Shown here piece after piece: positions 1-5,704 of a stretch of DNA of 6,102 nucleotides. Made by a program: the position numbers and the translations under genes. Within the stretch, counting starts at the first letter, position 1; every line of letters starts with the position of its first letter. The notes beneath the pieces were generated by a model, which had not been told where the DNA came from, did not search any database, and saw nothing but the letters and a program-made list of their open reading frames with translations. This DNA comes from an uncultured Prevotella sp. Lineage in GTDB: Bacteria; Bacteroidota; Bacteroidia; Bacteroidales; Bacteroidaceae. Where the stretch lies: assembly GCA_905210845.1 (NCBI GenBank), contig CAJLYG010000187.1, positions 1 through 6,102 on the forward strand, read 5' to 3'.

Positions 1-1050
1 GCCCTTCAGTCCGAAAGCGATCACGCCGCAGCTGCCATGAGGCATATACTTCAGGGTACGTTCATGGAACCTGTCGTCGTTCAACCCAGGATAGTGGACC
101 CATGCCACGCGCGGGTCATCATGCAAGAACTCCGCCACAGCCTGTGCGTTCTTACAGTGCTGGGCCATACGCAGATGGAGCGTCTGAAGGCCTAAGTTGA
201 GGATGAAGGAATTCATGGGGGCAGGGATACTGCCTAAGTCGCGCATCAATTGGGCCACGAGCTTGGTGGTATATCCCATCTTGCCAAAAGCCTTCACGTA
301 CGTCAGTCCGTGGTAGCTTTCATCGGGCGTGCATAGTCCTGGGTATTTGTCAGCGCTTGCCATCCAGTCGAAGTTGCCGCTGTCGACCACCGCCCCGCCT
401 ACCTGGGAAGCCGTGCCATCCATATATTTCGTTGTCGAATGGGTTACGATGTCAGCGCCCCAATCAAACGGACGGCAGTTGATGGGAGTGGCAAACGTGT
501 TGTCAACGATCAAGGGCACGCCATTGCGATGGGCGATCTGGGCGAATTTCTCGATATCGAGTACCGCGCAGCCAGGATTGGAAATCGTTTCCCCGAACAG
601 CACTTTGGTGTTGGGTCGGAACGCAGCTTGGATCTCATCTTCTGTTGCATCAGGATTGACGAAGGTACAGTCGATCCCGAGTTTCTTCATGGTGACGCCG
701 AAGAGGTTGAACGTACCGCCATAGATTTCGTTGGAGGCTACGATATGGTCGCCCGCCTCACAGATGTTGAATACAGCATAGAAGTTGGCAGCTTGTCCAC
801 TCGATGTCAGCACGCAGCCGACGCCACCCTCCAACTCAGCTATCTTCTTAGCCACTGCGTCATTCGTTGGGTTCTGCAGCCTGGTATAGAAATAGCCTTC
901 TTTCTTTAGGTCGAAGAGTTGCGCCATTTCATTGGAATCATCGTACTTGAATGTCGTGCTTTGGATGATGGGCACCTCAATAGGCTCACCGTTCTTAGGT
1001 CTGTAACCGCCCTGCACGCAAAGGGTTGCGGTCTTAAAGTTTTTTTTCAT
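1..1050 (-). CDS. metY: O-acetylhomoserine sulfhydrylase (MetY), C-terminus cut by window edge
   Basis: A PLP-dependent Cys/Met-metabolism enzyme of the cystathionine gamma-synthase family. Members of this type make homocysteine (or methionine) from O-acetylhomoserine and sulfide or methanethiol in the cytoplasm. I translated 350 residues from the ATG at 1048-1050; no stop is reached before the window edge. Visible family features are the YxR phosphate-binding motif of the neighbouring subunit (Y55-T-R57), SSGQAA at 83-88 in the cofactor loop, SNP at 157-159, VDNTFATP at 182-189 with D183 contacting the pyridine nitrogen, and HSTTKY with Schiff-base lysine K208. The long form with NLFGVTMKKLGI (115-126) fits MetY better than MetB or MetC. 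Family members are about 425-430 residues, so roughly 75 C-terminal residues lie outside. It starts 17-24 nt downstream of a Bacteroidota -7 box. The leader is too short for a SAM riboswitch. The enzyme family is clear; the preferred substrate is inferred. Confidence 0.95.
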   Translation of the reverse strand, partial: MKKNFKTATLCVQGGYRPKNGEPIEVPIIQSTTFKYDDSNEMAQLFDLKKEGYFYTRLQNPTNDAVAKKIAELEGGVGCVLTSSGQAANFYAVFNICEAGDHIVASNEIYGGTFNLFGVTMKKLGIDCTFVNPDATEDEIQAAFRPNTKVLFGETISNPGCAVLDIEKFAQIAHRNGVPLIVDNTFATPINCRPFDWGADIVTHSTTKYMDGTASQVGGAVVDSGNFDWMASADKYPGLCTPDESYHGLTYVKAFGKMGYTTKLVAQLMRDLGSIPAPMNSFILNLGLQTLHLRMAQHCKNAQAVAEFLHDDPRVAWVHYPGLNDDRFHERTLKYMPHGSCGVIAFGLKG

Positions 1051-1074
1051 CTGAAGATATGATTGATACGGTTG

Positions 1075-1082
1075 CAAAGATA
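1075..1082 (-). promoter_or_regulatory. metY promoter, Bacteroidota -7 box
   Basis: Read on the minus strand this is TATCTTTG, an exact match to the Bacteroidota -7 consensus TAnnTTTG. The -33 box is weak: the best candidate is TGTG at 1104-1107, 21 nt upstream. Transcription should begin around 1068-1070, leaving a leader of only about 20 nt before the metY ATG. The leader has no clear Shine-Dalgarno sequence. Confidence 0.7.
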
Positions 1083-1124
1083 CACATTATTATAGAATAG
1101 ACTCACAGAATTTTCCCTATTTAT

Positions 1125-1155
1125 TTTGTTTTTCCCTTGGTTTCCCGTATCTTTG
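1125..1155 (+). promoter_or_regulatory. Promoter of the PrsW-type gene (TTTG-N19-TATCTTTG)
   Basis: TTTG at 1125-1128 is followed after exactly 19 nt by TATCTTTG at 1148-1155, matching the Bacteroidota primary sigma factor consensus in both boxes and in spacing. Transcription should start near 1160-1162, about 28-30 nt before the ATG at 1190. The -33 boxes of this promoter and of the divergent metY promoter are only about 17 nt apart, so the two could interfere or share a regulator. Three TTTCCC copies (1112, 1131, 1141) lie around and between the boxes; their role is unknown. Confidence 0.75.
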
Positions 1156-1163
1156 CGGAATAA

Positions 1164-1193
1164 ATGTGTGAAGAAACAGAAAGAAGGCAATGA
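1164..1193 (+). CDS. Possible 9-codon upstream ORF overlapping the protease start
   Basis: ATG at 1164-1166 opens a reading frame of nine codons (MCEETERRQ) that ends with TGA at 1191-1193. This stop shares ATGA with the start codon of the protease gene (ATG 1190-1192). The predicted transcription start lies only a few bases upstream, so the uORF would be nearly leaderless. The ATGA overlap is the classical layout for translational coupling, so ribosomes ending the uORF could re-initiate on the protease. A frame this short can also arise by chance, and no homology can be judged. Confidence 0.25.
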   Translation: MCEETERRQ

Positions 1194-2215
1194 TCATCGT
1201 TACGAGAAATACCCATGACTATGGTCCTTATGATGAGACTGTCGTGGCAAGATATGTGGAAGAAGGCAAGCTGCTGATGCATGACAAGGCAAGGGATGCA
1301 GAGACAGGCGAGGAGGGAATCATCCAGACTTTCTTGATGCGGAAAGGGCTTCGCCCCCGTGTTCAGAATAAGGGAACCTTGTCGCAGCAATTGTCGAACA
1401 TCGGGAAAGAATTCCTCTTCCCGAAAGATGAGTTCTCTCATCGCATTTGGTTGGAGGACAAACGGTTGATGGTATTGGCCATCGTAGGTCTCTCCCTCTC
1501 CGTGATCATGCTTCTGCCGATTGGCGGTTATCTGGTCTTCTATGTGGTATCCCTTTACTTCGCCACGATCTGGGGGATCTTCTTCTATTACTTTTTCAAG
1601 ACGCGGCAGGTGAACCTCAAGACGACGATCAGCGTGTTCTTCCTCACGCAGTTGGCAGTTTTCCTGATCTTCTCTGGTCTTAACTCCCTGAATTTCTTCT
1701 ATGTCTTTACGCAAGCCCATTTCCCTATTAGTATTATAGGATACATTCTTGGCGTGGGACTGACAGAGGAGTTCGTGAAGATGATCCCGCTCTTGTACTT
1801 AGAGCGAACTTCCAAGGAGCCGTTGTTGCCACAAACAGTGGTTTATTATGGATTGATGTGTGGCATTGCCTTCGGCGTTTTTGAGGGAGTGCAATATCAA
1901 ACCCAGGTGAATATCCAGGCAGATTACACATCTGCGTTCGTGCTGAATATCGCCCGTTTGACCTCGTTGCCATTCCTGCATGCCATGTGGGGTGGCATTT
2001 GTGGCTATTTTGTCGCCTTTGCCAATTTGTATCCGCGTTATCGTAAGTCGATGTATGTGCTTGCCTTATCGATCCCAGCTGTCCTTCATGGACTTTATGA
2101 TTCCTTCGCGAACATCTCCTATTTGGTTTCCCTATTCGTCGCATTTGGCAGCGTAGTCCTGTTGATGGCATACTTGAAGAAAGGATCCACCTTCCAGCAG
2201 CGCTTGCGCCAGTGA
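1190..2215 (+). CDS. PrsW-family intramembrane protease with N-terminal GYF_2-like domain
   Basis: A 341-residue polytopic inner-membrane protein. All four PrsW (M82, CPBP/Abi-related) motifs are present within the membrane core: EEFVK (E193, E194, K197), FEGVQY (F231, E232, Y236), HAMWGG (H264) and HGLYD (H300, D304). In Bacillus, PrsW starts regulated proteolysis of an anti-sigma factor; the substrate here is unknown, and no sigma/anti-sigma pair is in view. Residues 1-60 are soluble; the stretch YGPYDETVVARYVEEGKL (11-28) resembles the GYF_2/DUF4339 fold (xGPxxxxxLxxLxxxGxI) often attached to membrane proteins. Hydrophobic segments are seen roughly at 93-112, 114-136, 145-163, 180-203, 215-235, 247-280, 286-303 and 307-328. 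The ATG at 1190 is preceded by AGAAGG, a fair ribosome site. It is transcribed alone and diverges from metY. PrsW membership is strong; the N-terminal domain is a pattern-level call. Confidence 0.88.
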   Translation: MIIVTRNTHDYGPYDETVVARYVEEGKLLMHDKARDAETGEEGIIQTFLMRKGLRPRVQNKGTLSQQLSNIGKEFLFPKDEFSHRIWLEDKRLMVLAIVGLSLSVIMLLPIGGYLVFYVVSLYFATIWGIFFYYFFKTRQVNLKTTISVFFLTQLAVFLIFSGLNSLNFFYVFTQAHFPISIIGYILGVGLTEEFVKMIPLLYLERTSKEPLLPQTVVYYGLMCGIAFGVFEGVQYQTQVNIQADYTSAFVLNIARLTSLPFLHAMWGGICGYFVAFANLYPRYRKSMYVLALSIPAVLHGLYDSFANISYLVSLFVAFGSVVLLMAYLKKGSTFQQRLRQ

Positions 2216-2217
2216 GA

Positions 2218-2249
2218 ATGCCGCCCCCTGTCTCGTCATGGGACGGCAT
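2218..2249. terminator. Hairpin between convergent genes, possible bidirectional terminator
   Basis: The arms 2218-2227 (ATGCCGCCCC) and 2240-2249 (GGGACGGCAT) pair over 10 bp with one mismatch around a 12-nt loop. An outer GAGA/TCTC pair (2214-2217 and 2254-2257) can extend it across a bulge. It fills the 40-nt gap between the protease stop (2213-2215) and the EEP hydrolase stop (2256-2258). No U-tract follows on either strand, so intrinsic termination is less certain than the hairpin itself; it may instead protect 3' ends. Confidence 0.6.
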
Positions 2250-2255
2250 GGAATC

Positions 2256-3020
2256 TCAATAGCGAGTGACGATCACGGGCAGGTGGTCGGAAGCCATTCT
2301 TTCCGGAATTACCTCTGGGATGAACTTTTCCGTGGCAAAATGGTCGTCCTTGAGTTGTAGGATATAGTCGATGGTCTTTTGTGGAGCATTGGCAGGGATG
2401 GTCGGTACCTTGACATCCGTCAAGATCCGGAACTGTTTCTGGAGCTTCTGGATAAACTCCGACTGCGGTTCCGCGTTCATGTCCCCTGCCAGGAATACCT
2501 TCTTTTTTCCCTGATAGGGCATTAAATATTTTTCTATCAATGGCACGGATGCAATCTGGTCGGCTTCCGTTAATGACAAATGCGTGCAAGCAAAGACGAA
2601 ATCTTTCAGTTCGACGATGAGCAAGACCCTTTTCTCCTCTCTGCCGGGCAAGGGGTATCTTGCTACTTTCAGTGGCTTCTCCTTACTGAGGATGCCGATG
2701 CCATACTTCCCGCCTTGATAGTTGATGGCAGGGGCAAAGGTGGCATATAGCCCGGTACGCTTGGAAAGTTGCCCGAGCACATAGGCACCATGGCACCGAG
2801 TTGTGCAACTGTCTACTTCCTGTACGGCGACGATATCCGGTCGGTAAGCGATGAACACATTTGCCGTGCGCGTGTAATTGATCGAGTCGTCCAGTCCTGC
2901 CCCATGCTTGATGTTGTAGGTCATGAGCCTCAAGCGGTTCTGTGCGTGGACTGGAGAGGAGACGAGTGCTCCCACCAGACATAAAAGAAGGATCAAGATG
3001 TGATTTTTCTCCATGATCAT
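2256..3020 (-). CDS. Secreted endonuclease/exonuclease/phosphatase-family hydrolase
   Basis: A 254-residue metal-dependent phosphoesterase of the EEP (DNase I-like) superfamily, whose members cut nucleic acids, phosphoinositides or sphingomyelin. The full active-site set is visible: MTYNIKHG (N36), VAVQEVD (E68), ACTHLSL (H147), AGDMNAEP (D180, N182), TIDYIL (D218) and ASDHLPV (D245, H246). Residues 1-26 form a signal peptide with a hydrophobic core and VHA-Q cleavage site; there is no lipobox cysteine, so the product is probably periplasmic or secreted. The length is usual for small EEP domains. The start lies 7 nt after the GH89 stop, so the two are co-transcribed and probably translationally coupled. 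Two starts are possible, M1 at 3018-3020 and M3 at 3012-3014; both precede the signal peptide. Its substrate is unknown. Company with GH89 and GH125 suggests a phosphorylated glycan, glycolipid or extracellular nucleic acid, which is inference. Confidence 0.9.
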   Translation of the reverse strand: MIMEKNHILILLLCLVGALVSSPVHAQNRLRLMTYNIKHGAGLDDSINYTRTANVFIAYRPDIVAVQEVDSCTTRCHGAYVLGQLSKRTGLYATFAPAINYQGGKYGIGILSKEKPLKVARYPLPGREEKRVLLIVELKDFVFACTHLSLTEADQIASVPLIEKYLMPYQGKKKVFLAGDMNAEPQSEFIQKLQKQFRILTDVKVPTIPANAPQKTIDYILQLKDDHFATEKFIPEVIPERMASDHLPVIVTRY

Positions 3021-3027
3021 ATCGTTT

Positions 3028-5178
3028 TTAATAAGTTTTCATCATTTCCCTTGCCAGTGTAACGATGTCTGTTCGTGCAGGTGCATAGTGAGGATCCTTG
3101 TCCTTTTCCACCCAATTGCGTTCCCATGTTTGCCAGTCAACTGCTTTCCCTGTTATCCGGCTATTGAAGTACAGTTCCCATCGTTTGAGGTAATACCTGC
3201 CGACCAGTCCGTTCCAGATGCGGGCGAAATAGTCGTCGACAGGAGGTCCCCAGATGGTGACGAGCCTGCGGGCGTTCGTCTCGTACTGCCTGCGTTGTGC
3301 CGGGGTCTTGGCTGCCTTGCCGGCAAAGTCGACCCAGCGATCGAGTCGCAGGTTAGGGTGGTGACTGAGTGCGGCATCCATGCCAGTGAGTGCCGTTTCG
3401 AACTGCTTCTCCAACAGGGCAGCTTGCAGGGTATCTCCATGGACAAAGGCACTGTCGATCTGGTAGGTAAGCAGTTCCGCCTTCCCTCCTAAGTACTGTG
3501 CAGTGATTTCCGCAAGGTCATTTCTGTAGAAACGACTATGTGAAAGGGAGTCTGCAGCCTCTGCAAATGCCTTTAATCCCTCGAAATAAGCATCGTTAAA
3601 CATAAAGGAACCCTTCCGTTGACGTCCCGGACGGAACTGCCACCGGAAGCGGGGATGATCCGTGAAAGACCCGTATACAGATTTCAGCATGCCGTCCCAA
3701 AATCTGTCTAAGGATGAAGGATAAGCCCCATATCGGCATATTGAATAGTCGCGCAACCATTGCCGGAGGTCCAAGTGATGGCTGCTCCATCCCGCATCGG
3801 AGAGGAGCTCGTAGATCACCTCATTGTTCTCGATCCCTTCTGGGGCAAACCCGAAGGCGACAAGTTCTCCTTTATGAGCAGATTGGAGTGCGTTTAAATG
3901 ACCGTTGGCATAAAATTCAAGGACTCCCGTCATACCCGTCTTTCCTCCCATGTTAGGAATAACGCTATATACCCATTGCTTCCCGAAGAAGCCCTTGTAG
4001 AAATCCCAGTCGAAGTCGGTCTTCCAAATGAATTTGTTGTAGTCAGCAGCTAAGTCAAGGAGCAGCATCTTGTCGTTGGGGACTTCAGAGATCAGAGCCT
4101 CCAAGGTAGGTTGGTCCCAGATATTGCGTTGGTATCCGAACATCCATCCCTGCATTACCCATACCGCCTTTGGGTTGGCAGCATGGATACCCTCATAGAC
4201 TTTCTTGCCATAATCGGCAGCCATTTCATAGCGTTCTTTCTTGCCTTTCTCGGGGAAAGGGATGTCCATCTCATTGAAACTGTCCACCAGATAATACTCA
4301 TTAGGGCCGAATTCCTTTTCCCATTCCTCGATGAACGCCTTTTCGATTTCCTTGAACAGCGGTTCTTGGGGCGAGATCATCCAATTATTGAAATGCCCCT
4401 CTCCCCAATGAGTGGTTATGATATGCAAGTTGGGATAGATCCTTTGGAAAGCCTTCGGGATAAATCCTGCGAAACCAGGGCAGATTGGTTTCATCCCTAA
4501 GGATCTCATCCTCTGTAATATTCGATGTTCCAAGGCGATCTGTGACGCATGCCAATCCGCATTCAGTGGACCGTCGATGCCACTGATATTTCCCATTCTC
4601 ATCCAAGGAAGGTGAGCAGGCCCGACAAAATATCCATTGATTTCATCGTCAGTTAGTCCCATTTTCTTCCATACCCTGGCGATGATCGCTTCGTAAGCGT
4701 TCAAAGCCAAGGGCATGTTAATGCCATGCAAGGCCATCCAGTCGATTTCCTTTTGCCAGCGGTTCCAGTCCCAATACGGCATGCTATAGCCGAAGGTGAC
4801 GACATTGAAATAATAATGGTTCTTGAAAGGAGATACTGTCTCGGTCTCCGTCACTGAAGGTAGGTGCTCTGGCAGGCGGATATTGTTGTCGTTCCACGTA
4901 TACAATCCTAAGTGCTGTTTCTTGATATAGTCGTAAAAGCCATGGCAGACGGCTACGGGATCAGAAGCCTTTAGGAAGAGCTTGCCGCCTTTCGCTTCAT
5001 ATTGGAAATAGGTACCCCGGGCGCGATCCGGATGGATGCTCCACTTGACATTTGTGGGCAGATGCCCGATGGTTCTTTCCATAACACCTTCAACGGCCTT
5101 CCTTGATGAGGCAAGAGCACTCATGTCTTGTAGTCCTAAGAATAGGAAGCCCAATATAAACAGCATATTTTTCATCAT
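3028..5178 (-). CDS. Secreted alpha-N-acetylglucosaminidase, family GH89
   Basis: A 716-residue homologue of human NAGLU and of clostridial GH89 enzymes, which release terminal alpha-linked GlcNAc from heparan sulfate ends or from GlcNAc-alpha-1,4-Gal caps of gastric mucin. Layout: signal peptide 1-23 (cleavage near ALA-S), N-terminal NAGLU domain about 25-110, (beta/alpha)8 catalytic domain about 118-460, and helical C-terminal domain about 465-716. Recognisable stretches are GPAHLPWMRMGN (186-197), DGPL (202-205), CPGFAGFIP (233-241), HWGEGHF (257-263), NMGGKTGMTG (409-418) and FAPEGIENNEV (444-454). By family comparison the acid/base is E303 in SFNEMD and the nucleophile is E447 in APEG. 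The length is typical and nothing is missing. The gene is the second of a three-gene operon, 62 nt behind the small acidic protein. ATGs at codons 1, 2 and 5 are all possible; the longest is used. Mucin is the likelier substrate for a gut or oral bacterium, by inference. Confidence 0.95.
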   Translation of the reverse strand: MMKNMLFILGFLFLGLQDMSALASSRKAVEGVMERTIGHLPTNVKWSIHPDRARGTYFQYEAKGGKLFLKASDPVAVCHGFYDYIKKQHLGLYTWNDNNIRLPEHLPSVTETETVSPFKNHYYFNVVTFGYSMPYWDWNRWQKEIDWMALHGINMPLALNAYEAIIARVWKKMGLTDDEINGYFVGPAHLPWMRMGNISGIDGPLNADWHASQIALEHRILQRMRSLGMKPICPGFAGFIPKAFQRIYPNLHIITTHWGEGHFNNWMISPQEPLFKEIEKAFIEEWEKEFGPNEYYLVDSFNEMDIPFPEKGKKERYEMAADYGKKVYEGIHAANPKAVWVMQGWMFGYQRNIWDQPTLEALISEVPNDKMLLLDLAADYNKFIWKTDFDWDFYKGFFGKQWVYSVIPNMGGKTGMTGVLEFYANGHLNALQSAHKGELVAFGFAPEGIENNEVIYELLSDAGWSSHHLDLRQWLRDYSICRYGAYPSSLDRFWDGMLKSVYGSFTDHPRFRWQFRPGRQRKGSFMFNDAYFEGLKAFAEAADSLSHSRFYRNDLAEITAQYLGGKAELLTYQIDSAFVHGDTLQAALLEKQFETALTGMDAALSHHPNLRLDRWVDFAGKAAKTPAQRRQYETNARRLVTIWGPPVDDYFARIWNGLVGRYYLKRWELYFNSRITGKAVDWQTWERNWVEKDKDPHYAPARTDIVTLAREMMKTY

Positions 5179-5240
5179 GTTTCTTTTATTATTTGGTATA
5201 GACTGATCTGTTTTTTTGCGAATCTGAATGCAACCGGGAT

Positions 5241-5423
5241 TTATCCTTCCTGAGCAACGTCGTCAAACTTATTCTCTTCCAGTTCCCAAAGGGATCTCTT
5301 AGAAAAATGCGGGTCAGATCCTTGCTCGTCCTTCTTTTCTGGACTACTGCCTCCCGCCATGATTTCCGCGTTATCTATTTGCAGTGGTGAGATGGACGGG
5401 CATGTGTATTCTCTTCTTCTCAT
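5241..5423 (-). CDS. Small acidic protein, Bacteroidales YxxPxI/MAGGS type
   Basis: A 60-residue reading frame, the first in the operon with GH89 and the EEP hydrolase. It opens with four charged residues (RRRE), then YTCPSI (6-11), a short partly hydrophobic stretch, and IMAGGSSP (21-28). The tail (29-60) is highly polar and acidic with SLWELEE near the end. From memory this layout (basic start, Y-x-x-P-x-I/M, then L/M-A-x-S and an acidic tail with an aromatic) recurs in many short uncharacterised Bacteroidales proteins, often beside glycan-use genes; this could not be searched. There is no signal peptide or membrane segment. It has one cysteine (C8). Support for being real: a -7 box about 60 nt upstream, GAGAGAAACGACAA before the ATG, and the same strand as the downstream genes. 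Function is unknown. It could be a regulator-like leader protein or a peptide precursor cut after GG (G24-G25). Confidence 0.65.
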   Translation of the reverse strand: MRRREYTCPSISPLQIDNAEIMAGGSSPEKKDEQGSDPHFSKRSLWELEENKFDDVAQEG

Positions 5424-5469
5424 TTGTCGTTTCTCTCTTTATGATGTTTTACCTTTTATTGCATTCTTT

Positions 5470-5486
5470 TTTGCGCTGAGTGCAAA
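5470..5486. promoter_or_regulatory. Imperfect palindrome over the operon start site, possible operator
   Basis: TTTGCGCTGAGTGCAAA reads almost the same on both strands: seven of eight arm pairs match around one central base. It overlaps the G end of the -7 box (5483-5490) and the predicted start site, a place where a bound dimeric repressor would block initiation. No regulator gene is in the window, so the protein is unknown. Confidence 0.35.
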
Positions 5487-5490
5487 TTTA
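5483..5490 (-). promoter_or_regulatory. Promoter of the small protein-GH89-EEP operon, -7 box
   Basis: Minus-strand TAAATTTG matches the -7 consensus TAnnTTTG. The predicted start site is near 5476-5478, giving a leader of about 53-55 nt ahead of the small protein ATG at 5421-5423. No convincing TTTG -33 box is found 19-21 nt upstream, which suggests an activator-dependent promoter. No second -7 box is seen in the 62-nt gap before GH89, so all three genes probably depend on this one. Confidence 0.6.
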
Positions 5491-5530
5491 CGAAATATTT
5501 CCTTTCCTGCATGCTAATTTTAGATTTTTT

Positions 5531-5548
5531 AGAAAGAACCTTCTTTCT
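5531..5548. repeat. Inverted repeat 1 (AGAAAGAA/TTCTTTCT)
   Basis: Two perfect 8-nt arms, 5531-5538 and 5541-5548, are separated by CC. As RNA this would fold as a 7-bp stem with a 4-nt loop; as DNA it is a compact operator-like dyad. It follows a run of T at 5525-5530, so read leftwards the hairpin would be followed by an A-run, not by a terminator U-run. Confidence 0.5.
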
Positions 5549-5549
5549 C

Positions 5550-5571
5550 GCGATTCATGGAGAGGAATCGC
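5550..5571. repeat. Inverted repeat 2 (GCGATTC/GAATCGC)
   Basis: Perfect 7-nt arms at 5550-5556 and 5565-5571 surround an 8-nt loop (ATGGAGAG). It begins directly after inverted repeat 1, with one base between them. Confidence 0.5.
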
Positions 5572-5583
5572 CCAATAGGTCAT

Positions 5584-5609
5584 CTTTCTCCTTTAATTGG
5601 GGGAGAAAG
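5584..5609. repeat. Inverted repeat 3 (CTTTCTCC/GGAGAAAG)
   Basis: Perfect 8-nt arms at 5584-5591 and 5602-5609 surround a 10-nt loop; T-G pairs could extend the stem inwards. The string TCTTTCTC occurs here (5583-5590) and in inverted repeat 1 (5542-5549), 41 nt apart, so the two elements share an arm sequence. Confidence 0.5.
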
Positions 5610-5623
5610 GCCGGTAAGGCATG

Positions 5624-5653
5624 CTTGAGAACAAAGAATTAGCTACTTGAGAA
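5624..5653 (+). promoter_or_regulatory. Direct repeat CTTGAGAA x2 at 22-bp spacing, possible activator site
   Basis: CTTGAGAA occurs at 5624-5631 and again at 5646-5653, 22 nt from start to start, or about two turns of the helix, so both copies face the same side. The second copy ends 20 nt before the -33 box of the GH125 promoter. Direct repeats at 21-22 bp upstream of the -35/-33 region are typical for AraC-type and LytTR-type activators; hybrid two-component regulators of glycan loci have AraC-type DNA-binding domains. The binding protein is not known. Confidence 0.4.
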
Positions 5654-5673
5654 TGAGTTTTCCCTGTCTCTTT

Positions 5674-5704
5674 TTTGAGGTTTGGAATATTTGTGCTATC
5701 TTTG
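5674..5704 (+). promoter_or_regulatory. GH125 promoter (TTTG-N19-TATCTTTG)
   Basis: TTTG at 5674-5677 and TATCTTTG at 5697-5704 are separated by exactly 19 nt, a full match to the Bacteroidota consensus. The start site should lie near 5709-5711, giving a leader of about 30 nt before the ATG at 5740. Another TTTG at 5681-5684 has too short a spacing (12 nt). Confidence 0.75.

Noticed and set aside
439..909. Open frames of 131 and 156 codons on the plus strand between 329 and 909
   Set aside because: They lie antisense inside metY, whose minus-strand translation is an unbroken, motif-complete PLP enzyme; the plus-strand products show no recognisable features.
1048..1070. SAM or other riboswitch ahead of metY
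   Set aside because: The predicted leader is only about 20 nt, far too short for any known sulfur riboswitch.
1121..1720. A 199-codon frame on the minus strand
   Set aside because: It is antisense to the PrsW-type gene, starts inside its coding region and runs across both promoters; its composition looks like reversed membrane-protein codons.
1734..2249. A 171-codon frame on the minus strand
   Set aside because: It is antisense to the C-terminal half of the protease, where all catalytic motifs of the plus-strand protein are found.
4111..4500. A 129-codon frame on the plus strand
   Set aside because: It lies antisense to the GH89 catalytic domain and has no ribosome site or promoter.
5179..5240. 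Possible separate promoter for GH89 in the 62-nt gap
   Set aside because: No TAnnTTTG match is present on the minus strand; TTGC/GCAA arms at 5215-5233 are too short and mismatched to be a terminator.
5531..5609. CRISPR-like array or insertion-sequence end
   Set aside because: The repeats are three different dyads, not equal direct repeats with spacers, and no transposase or target-site duplication is seen.
5673..5680. Third copy of the CTTGAGAA repeat (TTTTGAGG)
   Set aside because: It differs at two or more positions and is 27 bp from the second copy, out of helical phase with the first pair.
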